A stretch of DNA of 64,000 bases from Diplodia intermedia (Eukaryota > Ascomycota > Dothideomycetes > Botryosphaeriales > Botryosphaeriaceae), in the NCBI GenBank assembly GCA_021495925.1, contig JAKEKT010000044.1:218744-282743 (forward strand), in the 5' to 3' direction. The position numbers and the translations under genes were made by a program. Below the pieces are notes generated by a model. The model made no database searches. It saw only the letters and a list, made by a program, of their open reading frames with translations, and was not told the origin of the DNA. Shown here one piece after another: positions 54,959-64,000 of the stretch; position 1 is the first letter of the stretch; each line of letters begins with the position of its first letter.

Positions 54959-56479
54959 CTAGGCAGATGATGCAGTTGGGATAGAGGAAGCCGTGACAAC
55001 CGGCGTTGTTGCATTCCAGTAGCGGTAAGGATGGAGACAATACCAGGAATCTGCCACCAGGTTAGAGCTGCACAGCGCGGCAGATTCCAGAGAGGGGTTT
55101 ATCTCGACAAACAGGCTCATCGGCACCGCCTCGTCTAAGATCATCTTGCTGCAGCTATCTCCCGAGTGCGCCTGAACGTATTCACCACAGCTACTTATCG
55201 TGCCCTCTGCAATTGTACCAGAAGGTGCGGATGTGACTGTGTCTGAATAGCCGTCTCCGGATCCTCCTGGCCCGCCTGTGTCACCGTTGCCCGTCGAGTT
55301 GCCGTTGCCCGGGGCCTCAGTGAACGAACCGCCTGGCGGACTGACGCAAATGACGCTTCCCCAAGAAGGGCTCGAGTCGACGATGTTTGTGCACATGGAA
55401 TCCAGACCGGCATTCCAGGATACAATATCGCGCCAGGAGATGAGCTCTGACGCGGCAATGCTGGAGCAGTTGTCGTTCGGCTGAACCGTGTAAAGCGTCT
55501 CACACGCGGCGGGCAGGCACAGCGTCAACCCTTCGCCGGGGCCTTCGCAGGTAAGGAGACTGGGGTTGATGTAGTAAAGTGTCGCCGAGGAAACCTGGTT
55601 TGCTACGGCAATGCTGTCGCATGTATCCTCGCTCGTGGTGATGTATGTGTTTCCTGAGATGCACGTTGCAGGATCCGTCCCGTTGACATTTATCCCTCCA
55701 TCAGCAGGATCTGTGGGAATGTCGGGTAGCCCGCATGCTGTTGTGGAGGCCGTCAGCTTCCTGCACTTCGGACCAGAAACTCTTACTCACTGGATGCAAG
55801 ATATTGTAGCCTATCCGCATAGTTTTCGTCGTAAGCAGAGTAAGGTGACTGCTGCATCATTATAAGCTTGGCGCCGTAGCAATACGAACAGAGCTGCTCC
55901 TTTGGCATCTCCGTAATGTCGTCGACTGGGGTCCAGCTGTCGATGATGTCTGGTGTCGTTGTCAGTACCGAAAGCAATGTATAGCGGAAGAAACTTGCCG
56001 TTGCAGAAACTTTCAGTTGCGTTGTCCTTGATGCATGTTTCGTTCCAACCCGTGTAAATAGAGTCCACGAGAGCAAGGACTGGGTAGCCGGGCAGCATCT
56101 CCGGTGTATTCGCACATGCGCCGGCAACGCGCCTTTGCATCGTCTTCAGCGAGTTTCCACACGAGCTATCGCAGACAGAATTGGCCAAGGACGTGTCGTT
56201 CAACCCGTTGTGGTACGCCTTCTCCCCCAGGCTGGAGACATAGTCGTCACAGGTGACATTTTGGTAAAGGACCTGCTCGCAAGTTGCATCCAGACCAAGC
56301 CCACTCAGGGATCCCGTCGGCGTGAGCTGGAATTCTTCAAAGGTTGCTCGTTTGGTGAGAGATGTAGAGAAGAAGCTCTCCGGTAAGGTTGAGGCATGGA
56401 CAGGCAGGAAGAGCCAGGTGAAGCAATGAAGGAGTGCAAAAAGAGGGTACAGGCTGCTGCGAGCGAGGGACGGAGCCAT
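54959..56479 (-). CDS. Secreted three-LysM protein with a cysteine-rich N-terminal domain
   Basis: Three exons (introns 55950-55998 and 55738-55790) give 472 residues. A signal peptide (PLFALLHCFTWLFLPVHA) is followed by about 190 residues with regularly spaced cysteines (CEQVLYQNVTCDDYV, CDSSCGNSLK, LCSYCYGAKL). This is the arrangement of the long class of fungal LysM proteins. LysM domains lie at about 239-288 (YITTSEDTCDSIA...INPSLL), 292-346 (YTVQPNDNCSSIA...WNAGL) and 397-449 (VQAHSGDSCSKM...INPSL). The first intron again has a GC donor (GCAAGT...ACCAG); the nearest GT alternative shifts the frame. Chitin or peptidoglycan binding outside the cell is expected. It diverges from the chitinase gene (start 57084), a pairing known for subgroup C chitinases in other moulds. 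Confidence 0.88.
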
Positions 56480-57083
56480 GTTGATAGCCGTATTGTGGAC
56501 AGCAGATGAAGAACGAGTGGTGACAGCGACGGCCAGAGTTGTTTCTGCTCTCTTCCCGTCATATGGACTCAATGCCGCGTCCGTTGGGCGGCAGCCGCTA
56601 CCGCGTGGCACAGCCGAGCCGTTGCTGTATGGCCCCTGCATGAGTGTTTCCGAGAAGGATCATTAATTGCTGGGGTTCCGTCGGCGCGGGACGCATGAGA
56701 CGATGGTGGAGAGGCGTGGGCCGAGACAGCAGCCTTAGCGAGGGGGCAAACACTGTGCCGCAATCTGGATTTCGGCAGTCCCTATCGCCTACCCAATACA
56801 GACAATCCCGCTGCTTGGCATGTAGGTACCGCCTGCTTGGTGCAAGGCTTCAGCCGGCTGAGTGGCACAGACAAGAGCGGGCCCTGACAGGCGCACATGG
56901 CCGCTGCCCTCCCGTGCCTGTCAGTCTCGGCGGCACAATTGTATCAGATGCAAATAAAATTCCTCAGCATCCTTCTATTGCCATGTCACTTTACTCTCTG
57001 AATCATTCTTCTCGTCCGCTCGTTGATAATCCTCATTATGCCAGGCCAGCTTCTTTTTGTGAACACTCTCGCTCTTTAAAAAG
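56480..57083. promoter_or_regulatory. Divergent promoter of the three-LysM and chitinase genes
   Basis: The 604-bp interval between starts at 56479 (minus) and 57084 (plus) would allow joint control of a LysM gene and the chitinase. It contains the 34-bp dispersed motif listed separately, and AT-rich DNA from about 56940 to 57080. Confidence 0.45.
56842..56875 (+). repeat. Copy A of a 34-bp dispersed sequence
   Basis: Matches 62733-62766 at 30 of 34 positions in the same orientation (shared core GGCTTCAGCCGGCT and AGTGGCAC). Three of the four differences are C/T or G/A transitions. It may be the end of a transposable element or subtelomeric repeat. Confidence 0.65.
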
Positions 57084-60000
57084 ATGTACAGGCCGCTATT
57101 ATACTTTGTTCTTTTCCTTTCTTGTCACATCCATCTGTCACTTCAACAAGATTGCAGCGCTACCAAGGAATGTAAGCTTGGCTGCTGCAGCTCTGCTGGT
57201 TACTGTGGCTTCGGCCCGGACTACTGCGGGTTCGTTGATTGCCGAGCACGACGATGGCTATATCGTAGTACTAACCATCATTCTAGAGATGGCTGTCAGA
57301 GCACTTGTGAACGCAAGGCTGAATGCAACCCGGGCTGGTCAGGCGCTCAATGGAGCAATGCCACCAAGTGTCCCCTGAATGTTTGCTGCAGCAAGTACAG
57401 CCGCCCTTTACCATCATTGCCCATTATAAGCACTGACAGCGTTTGCAGGCACGGCTTTTGTGGCACTACCGAAGACTTCTGCGGCGACGAGACGGTGGAC
57501 AGGCCATCTTGCAGCATCTCGGGCCAAAAGATCGACAAAGTCATTGGCTACTACGAGGCCTGGTCTATGACGGAGCGAACATGCAATGGGATGCTTCCGG
57601 AAGAGATTCCTTATGGCGTCTACACGCACATCAAGTACGGTCTCGGTTTATTTTGCTGCCCTGTGCCGGCTCCGGCTGACGAGTAGTGTAGCTTCGCCTT
57701 TGCAACCATCGACCCAGACACATTTGAGATCAAACCTGGTGACGATCAGACGAAGAGCCTGATGGAGCGCATACAGTCGATCAAATTGCTCCAGCCGGAC
57801 GTCGAGATATGGATTGCAGTCGGTGGCTGGACATTCAACGATGCCAACCAACCAACAGCAACGACCTTCTCCGACCTCGCAAGTTCTGAAGCCAACCAGA
57901 AGGCCTTCATCGATTCGTTGCTTCAGATGATGAACAACTATGGCTTTGATGGAATTTACATTGATTGGTGAGCAGCCACTGAGCACTTACTCGCCCGATA
58001 CAAAACATATGCTGACGTCGGTCTTAGGGAATATCCTGTTGATAGCGACCGCAACGGACGTGCCGAGGACTTTAAGACTTTTGTTTCATTCATGAAGAAG
58101 CTGAAGTCGAACATGACCGGCTCCGGCAAAACGAAAGGCGTCTCGCTGACACTACCTTCGAGCTATTGGTGTGAGTTTCCCCCCCTCCCGAGCGCTAAGC
58201 AGTTCCTAATTCGCCTCGCAGACATGCAGCATTTCGACATTGTCGCACTGGAGGCGCACGTTGACTGGTTCAACGTGATGCTTTACGATCTGCACGGCTC
58301 CTGGGACATCGACAACGAGTGGACTGGGCCATTTGTCAATTCCCACACCAACCTCACCGAAATCCAGACTGCCCTCGATCTGCTGTGGCGCAATGGCATC
58401 AAGCCGGAGAAGGTCATCTTCGGTATGGACTTCTACGGCCGGAGCTTTACCCTGACCGATCCGGCATGCTCGAGCCCGGGCTGCGTGGTAGCTTCTGGCG
58501 GCAACCCGGGGAAGTGCTCGGGCACGACGGGTGTCTTGCTCAATGCAGAGATTCAGGACGTCATCAAGGAGGAAGAGCTGACACCGACAGTGGATCGCAC
58601 GGCTGCTGTCAAGTACATCCACTGGGGCAGCCAGTGGGTGTCATATGATGACGAGGTGACGTGGAGGCTGAAAGCCAACTTGGCCAAGTCCCAGTGCATC
58701 AGCGGCGTCATGGTGTGGGCGGCCAGCCAGGACGATTCGTCATCCACAAACGCCAAAGCCCTCATCAAGGCCGTCGGCCGCGAGATCATGGACATGCCCG
58801 ACTTCACCGCACAGCCGGTGACCTCGCCGGCCCCCAAGGTTGTCGATCTGTGCAGATGGAGCAACTGCAACGAGGACTGCCCTGCTGGGTTTAAGGAAGT
58901 CCCGAGAGACGGTACGAAGCTGATGATGACGGACGAGACGGCGTGCCTTGGCATGAACCCCCACAAGTTCTGCTGCCCGTCCGACACCGATCAGCCCACG
59001 TGCACGTGGAGGGGGTTCAAGAACTCGGGTGCGTGCCAGCCTGGATGCAACGACGGGGAAGTCGAAGTCGGCACGCTGAGCAAAGGCTGCTCGTCAAAGC
59101 ACCAGAGCGCCTGCTGCACGGACAATGCTGCCACCAGTGCGTACGGCTCTTGCAAGTGGTTCGGATCGGCGGGCGTTTGTGCCAATGCAGGGCAACACGC
59201 GGGCTGCGGCGACGACTACCCTCACTTTCTCTTCGCTGCCAGCGCCGGCTACGGCGGTGATCAGATTTGCTCCCAGGGATCCAAGAGCTTCTGCTGCAGC
59301 GAGCCTCCGCCGTCCAAATTCACGAAGTGTGACTGGTACACCAAGGCATCACGCCAATTGGAGTCTGACTATGTGTGCGAGAGCTCATGTCCGGAGGGCT
59401 ACGTCCGCCTGGGAATGCAAAAGGGGAGTTGCAGCTTCGGCTGGGAGGCCTACTGCTGCAAAGGAGAGGAGAGCGAGCCGCTAGAGCCGAGGGACACAGA
59501 CAGCTTCAGCAACATGCAAGTGGAAGAGTTCAAGGCGCTACTATCGAAGTGAGTACCTGTAGACCCTCCGGTGGCAATTCTAACAGCAGTCAAGGTACAT
59601 GGAAAACCCAACCTGCCCGGCCAACATTCTCCGTGTTGACATGCACGACTTCTTCCATGACACGCCGTCCTGGAAACGGTCTGTAGTCGCCGAGCCGCTG
59701 TCAAGCCTCTACAAGAGAGCCACGGACTGCACCAAGGACACTTGGGTGCGGCTCATCGCTTGGCTAGTGACCCTCTCTTCCCATCAAATAGCTGAGCTGC
59801 AACCGTTCACAGACGTTTACAATGATCTGTTCGCGGACAGCTACGACGAGGCCCTGGGCTGGGACAGTGCCATTGCAGTGCTCGATGCGCATGGCTATGA
59901 CTCCCGCGCCTTCTGGGAGGATGTCTTTATCTCTCCCATGGGTGCCGGGCCGGCTATGAGGCGCATGCAAGCCGCTGAAGAGGTCTTGTGCGAGCTCCCT

Positions 60001-60906
60001 GCCAGCGCGGCTGCTAAAGTCAGGACATCGGCTCCTGCTCAAGTGGGAAACACCACGCTCGCAAGTCGGCACATTAACCAATGGGGTGAGTCTACATCTC
60101 TCGGTCACTCTGCTTGTGTCTAACAGCTTATAGCCGAGGACGACCTCCGGCCCGACTTCATGACCATTCTCGAAGGCATCCGTGACAATCATCTAAGCCT
60201 CCACTACGCCCGATGGCAGTTTTTCCGCGCCGCAGCCGACAACATCAACCCAGGCCCATTTCTCGAGGTCGCGTACTGGATCGGGCCAACGCCCGGGGTA
60301 CAGCCAACCGAGGACGAAGAGTCGTCGCTGAGGCTGGATGCGTACAGGGACTCAACGCACACGGACACGGACCGTTGGGTTGTCTTCCACTTCCACTTCA
60401 ATTGGGACCAGGATCTCCTGCGAAACATCGACGGCCGCACGTATATCGGCACCTCGACGATTCGCATGTTCCACGGGCAGTGGGCGGAGTATGAGGACCA
60501 AGGCTACCGGGTCCACAACAGGGCCCGATACGGCATGAACTCGCGCTCCGCTTTCGACTGTCCCGATTCGACCTCGCATTGGTACATCGGAAGGCCTGCG
60601 GTCGACACTACCTTCCTGGACCGGGCTGACCGGGACTTCTACGACCTCGTCCAGGAATGGGGAGAGCGCCTCTTCAACGACGGGTATGCTGGACGGCCTG
60701 GGGTGTCTCGCATCTTCACCGGCGGCAGCCGCTTGGCCAACGGCGACATGGACCCTGACAGCCCTGGAACGCTTCTCTTGCCGTGGGATCCGAGTTGGCC
60801 GAATAGCGAGTTGGATCCCTCAGCGATTAGTTGGAGAATCCTGGGTCCCTCGGGGGACGGTGAGTGGATATTTCTCTACAACATCGACGGCCCCGAGGGT
60901 TTGTAG
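57084..60906 (+). CDS. Large secreted GH18 chitinase with chitin-binding and cysteine-rich modules (subgroup C type)
   Basis: Eight exons (introns 57230-57286, 57395-57448, 57635-57691, 57968-58027, 58171-58221, 59549-59594, 60086-60133) give 1149 residues. A signal peptide of about 21 residues is followed by a hevein-type chitin-binding domain (CKLGCCSSAGYCGFGPDYCG, to residue 49), a second Cys-rich piece (FCGTTEDFCG), and a GH18 barrel at about 105-470: VIGYYEAW, IWIAVGGWTFND, FDGIYIDWEYP, FNVMLYDLHGSWD, GMDFYGRSF, GVMVWAASQDD. Catalytic Glu240 and Asp238 are present, but the first Asp of DxDxE is Tyr236. Four Cys-rich modules (about 495-700) and a 420-residue C-terminal region follow. The build is that of killer-toxin-like subgroup C chitinases, which hydrolyse or permeate chitin walls. 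No LysM inside, but two LysM genes are adjacent. Confidence 0.9.
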
Positions 60907-61134
60907 CTATGTACTTGTGTGCGCAGTTGAAGCAAATATAGAATTCGGAGAGGTACGAGCGTGAGGAGTTGACGCAGGTATCCGGGCGTGACTGCTGCAA
61001 TGATCCCTGTCCTTCCCACGTAGGCAATACCCGACGCCGCACTGGCCTCCATCCCGCCACACATAAAAGCCCGCTTCCGCCCACCCCGCCGCTCTGCTGC
61101 CCTGGCTTCCTTCCCACGTTCCCACCCCGCCACT
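60907..61134. other. Short intergenic between chitinase and ankyrin genes
   Basis: 228 bp. Contains an ACATAAAAG box near 61061 and a C-rich leader before the ankyrin gene's ATG. Confidence 0.4.
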
Positions 61135-62736
61135 ATGAAGTTTCACGACCAACTCACGGCCGAATTTCTTGGCCCACGCACCGCGAGCTTCCAGCTGCAC
61201 CTCGCCGCCCGCGCTGGCGACACCGGCCAACTCGAGGCGCTCATTGCCTCCGGCCAACACGACCTCGAAGCCCAACACTTCAGCCACGGGACCCCCCTAC
61301 ACGCCGCCGTCTACTTCAACCAAGTTGATGCTGCCCGGCTGCTCATAGCCAACGGCGCAGACATCGAGGCACGTGCGCCAGACGCGTACGGTGATCCGCG
61401 CGACACGCCGCTCACGCTCGCAGCCCGCATCGGCCACACCGCCGTCACCAAGCTGCTCTGCGACGCAGGGGCCCAGCGGTACATCCAAACTGACCAGACT
61501 CTCATCACCCCGCTGGAACTTGCCGCATTCGGCGGGTTCAGCGACCTCGTCCATGATCTGTTGGTTTGGGAGGGTGGCTGGCGCGCCGACACGCGGGAGG
61601 CTGCTCTTCTGGATGCCGCATCGCGCTGGCAGGTCGAAACTGTCAAAGTGCTCCTCGATTCGACAAAGTTCGATCAGGATGTGCTGAGCATGGCACTCGT
61701 AGAAGCAGCGGGCCCCAAGCGCGAATCGTCCCACGAGATTCGGGGAGCACCATATGCCGACACAGACTCCGTGGCCCAGCGCCGGCTGCTTGAAGTGCTG
61801 CTAGCCGCCGGTGCCGATATGGAGTACTCTCACCCCGGGAAGGCCGCCTGTGCTGTCCATGGTGCGGCGTCGGACCCAGTCACTGTCGAGGGCATGCGGA
61901 CCTTGATCGAGAAAGGTGTAAATTTGGACGCCCAAGACGCACGGGGGTCTACTCCGCTTCACATAGCTATCTCTTTCCGGAAACGCCAGGGATCCAGGAC
62001 AATGAGGAATGACGACACAGTGAGGTTACTACTGCAGAGCGGGGCTTCCCCAGCCATCCCCAATTTCCAAGGCGAAACACCGATGAACATAGCTGCCCGT
62101 CGGGGCCCCCTTTCGTTCGTGGAGCTCCTACTGGACCATCGAGCCGATCCTTTGGCGGAAGATAGGAATGGAGAGACGGCGCTGCATAGAGCGGCCGAGG
62201 GTCAACATCAGGACATCGTTGAGCTGCTTCTCTCCCTTGGGGTTGGCGTCAACAAAGCAAGCTCCACTGGCTGGACCCCTCTCATGTACGCCATCAACTC
62301 AAACTCCACATCGCCCACCCCACTTCGTCTGGTTTCATTGTTGCTGGAGAGAGGTGCCGACGCCCGTGCCACTTCCATTGAAGGGTGGACGGCACTGCAT
62401 CGAGCAGCCGACACGGGTTCATTCCTCCGCAGCAACGATGCCGAGGAGGCGGCCGCCGTGGTCGAGCTGCTCCTCACGCACGGAGCCGACGTCAATGCTC
62501 GCGCTGTGGCACCTGTGCATCGCCCCCGCCATGGGCTGGCCGGACAACAGCTGAGAGATGTTCTACTCGAGCTTGCCAACTCGAATCGTGACGACATTGT
62601 TAACGGCCAAACGCCTTTACACTGGGCCTACAGAAGTGGCCACATCCCTGTTATAGAAGCTCTGCTGCGATATGGTGCGGATCCGGTGGTTAAGAATAGT
62701 ACTAGAGCCATGCCCGCTAATTATACTTTAGTGTAA
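61135..62736 (+). CDS. Ankyrin-repeat protein at the subtelomere
   Basis: A single open frame of 533 codons made of about 12 ankyrin repeats: HLAARAGDTGQLEALI, GTPLHAAVYFNQVDAARLLIANGADIEAR, TPLTLAARIGHTAVTKLL, GSTPLHIAI, GETPMNIAARRG, NGETALHRAAEGQHQDIVELLLSLG, GWTALHRAADTGSF, GQTPLHWAYRSGHIPVIEALLRYGADP. Ankyrin repeats bind proteins; no other domain is present, so the partner is unknown. The frame ends (KNSTRAMPANYTLV) just as the DNA becomes A/T-only and shortly after a dispersed 34-bp motif begins, so the C-terminus may have been cut by a repeat insertion and the present stop may be secondary. The codons before that are GC-rich and intact, suggesting an expressed or recently truncated gene. 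Confidence 0.85.
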   Translation: MKFHDQLTAEFLGPRTASFQLHLAARAGDTGQLEALIASGQHDLEAQHFSHGTPLHAAVYFNQVDAARLLIANGADIEARAPDAYGDPRDTPLTLAARIGHTAVTKLLCDAGAQRYIQTDQTLITPLELAAFGGFSDLVHDLLVWEGGWRADTREAALLDAASRWQVETVKVLLDSTKFDQDVLSMALVEAAGPKRESSHEIRGAPYADTDSVAQRRLLEVLLAAGADMEYSHPGKAACAVHGAASDPVTVEGMRTLIEKGVNLDAQDARGSTPLHIAISFRKRQGSRTMRNDDTVRLLLQSGASPAIPNFQGETPMNIAARRGPLSFVELLLDHRADPLAEDRNGETALHRAAEGQHQDIVELLLSLGVGVNKASSTGWTPLMYAINSNSTSPTPLRLVSLLLERGADARATSIEGWTALHRAADTGSFLRSNDAEEAAAVVELLLTHGADVNARAVAPVHRPRHGLAGQQLRDVLLELANSNRDDIVNGQTPLHWAYRSGHIPVIEALLRYGADPVVKNSTRAMPANYTLV

Positions 62737-62766
62737 GGCTTCAGCCGGCTAAGTGGCACCGATAAG
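62733..62766 (+). repeat. Copy B of the 34-bp dispersed sequence
   Basis: Same orientation as copy A at 56842-56875. It overlaps the stop codon of the ankyrin gene and marks the left edge of the A/T-only block. Confidence 0.65.
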
Positions 62767-63885
62767 TAAAAACTCTACACTTGCTTTTTCTAGAGTAACG
62801 CTTTAGATTACTATAAGTAAGAGTAAAGAGAATTAGTAAAGAGATACTTTCTTCTTAGTATAAAGTAGAATAAACGTCTACTTACTACTAAGAAAAAGAC
62901 TTTAAAAAGAGTAAGCTTAAAAAAGTATTATAATCTATAAAGAATAAAGTTTAATTTAAATATAATTAAATAAAGTTTTTAAGCTAAAGAAAAAGAAGAA
63001 AGAAAAGTAAAGATTAATAAATCTTTATACTTATAATCTACTAACTAATAAATAATAAAAAAATAGTTTATAAAGATTATAATAAAGATAATAACTTTAT
63101 AAGTAAGTACTATAATAAAATAACTTTTAATCTTAGAAAATATATTTATATATAGCTATAAATAGAAAGTAGAGAAAAAAAAAGAAAAGAAAAAGAAATA
63201 AGTTAATACTATAAAAAAATATAAATATATAAATTACTAACTTTTTTTATATAATTATTAACTTCTTTTATCTAATTATTAATTTTTCTTTAAAATATTT
63301 ATCTAAATCTCTAGATTTTATATATAATTTTATAGAAATTTTACTATCTTTTTTACTATATTAAAACCTCTTAATTATTACTTTATATATACTATTATCT
63401 TAAGTATTACTAATTAATTATAGCTATTTAATAATATTTAATAATAGTAAAGTAATATTTTATAGTTTAAATACTTTATTTCTTAGTCTTAAATACTTTA
63501 TTTTATATAATAGAATATTTTCTTTAACTCTTATAACTCTATTTATTTTTTTATTTATTTAGTTTAGTATTTCTTTAAAGTTTAAAACTATTAAAGATAA
63601 GATTTCTCTAAAAGCTTATTTCTATCTATATATCTAAATATATATATATTAAAGAAAAATTCTAGAAGAATACTAGAAATAATACGTTTAAAAGCTTAAA
63701 AAAAATAAAAAACATAAATAAAATAAAGAAAAAATATATAAAATAAAGTAAAAGTTTAAAAAATAATAAAAATAAAAATAAAAAGTAAAGTAAGTAAGCT
63801 CTTTTCTTAAAAAAAATCTTCTTAACTAGTTAGATTTATTTAGTATTCTCTTATATAAATACTAGTACTTATTTACTATTTTTGG
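62767..63885. repeat. RIP-like A/T-only subtelomeric block
   Basis: About 1.1 kb in which C and G are nearly absent, while TA and AAT/TTA words dominate. No open frame of use. The contrast with GC-rich DNA ending at about 62730 is abrupt. In Pezizomycotina such blocks are the normal product of repeat-induced point mutation (C-to-T on both strands) acting on repeated subtelomeric sequence. What the element was cannot be read. Confidence 0.85.
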
Positions 63886-64000
63886 TTAGGTTAGGGTTAG
63901 GGTTAGGGTTAGGGTTAGGGTTAGGGTTAGGGTTAGGGTTAGGGTTAGGGTTAGGGTTAGGGTTAGGGTTAGGGTTAGGGTTAGGGTTAGGGTTAGGGTT
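63886..64000 (+). repeat. Telomere, TTAGGG repeats
   Basis: One TTAGG unit at 63886-63890 followed by about 18 perfect TTAGGG units to the last base of the window. TTAGGG on the plus strand reading outward means this is the right-hand chromosome end. It is the standard telomere repeat of filamentous ascomycetes. Confidence 0.98.

Noticed and set aside
1..64000. tRNA, rRNA or CRISPR features
   Set aside because: I saw no tRNA-like T-loop/anticodon arrangement or rRNA sequence, and CRISPR arrays are not expected in fungi. A tRNA scan would settle the first point.

Overview
This window is the right-hand end of a chromosome from a filamentous ascomycete (Pezizomycotina). It closes with about 18 perfect TTAGGG repeats running to the last base. 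These are preceded by about 1.1 kb of almost pure A/T sequence of the kind left by repeat-induced point mutation (RIP). Genes are GC-rich, most carry introns of about 40-100 bp with GT-AG borders and CTAAC-like branch sites, and the protein families are typical of moulds. I cannot name the species. All coordinates come from reading splice sites and reading frames by eye. No database search was run.

Layout. 0-3 kb: a cytochrome b5 domain gene (cut by the window edge) diverges from a soluble-looking P450. 3.9-5.5 kb: a decayed alpha/beta-hydrolase gene of the type found in fungal NLR-like proteins. 6-12 kb: a seven-exon FAD monooxygenase, a PD-(D/E)XK-like nuclease gene and a secreted GH43 glycosidase. 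12.5-21.8 kb: gene-poor and rearranged, with remnants of an MFS transporter, a metallo-beta-lactamase-fold hydrolase and a second FAD monooxygenase. It also holds two intact secreted-protein genes: a four-repeat Apple/PAN protein and a seven-copy Kex2-type peptide precursor. 22.3-24.2 kb: a fungal transcription factor without a zinc cluster.

24.5-34.4 kb is a proline-utilisation cluster: P5C reductase, a YCII-domain protein, a nine-exon Zn2Cys6 regulator resembling PrnA, a flavin-reductase-like protein, proline dehydrogenase and P5C dehydrogenase. The last two diverge from one promoter. The cluster should oxidise proline to glutamate in mitochondria under a local activator. I see no proline permease, and a P5C reductase (the reverse step) is included.

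34.9-52 kb: a seven-helix rhodopsin-like membrane protein, a stretch of decayed DNA (an enoyl-reductase remnant and a diverged direct repeat), a 403-residue protein with one C-terminal membrane helix, and, divergent from it, a 3203-residue protein. That protein joins a trypsin-like domain with an apparent His-Asp-Ser triad to ankyrin-like and two further kinds of helical repeats.

52.6-62.7 kb: a chitin-related island beside the telomere, with a five-LysM protein, a three-LysM protein and a large GH18 chitinase with a chitin-binding domain, followed by an ankyrin-repeat gene that runs into the RIP-degraded block. The LysM proteins and the chitinase probably act together on chitin, either the fungus's own or that of other fungi.

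The items I would follow first are the seven-copy C-x7-C peptide precursor (16.2-16.8 kb), the protease-like/repeat giant with its membrane-anchored neighbour (40-51.6 kb), and the telomeric LysM/chitinase island, whose chitinase has a changed catalytic motif and whose two LysM genes each have a GC-AG intron.
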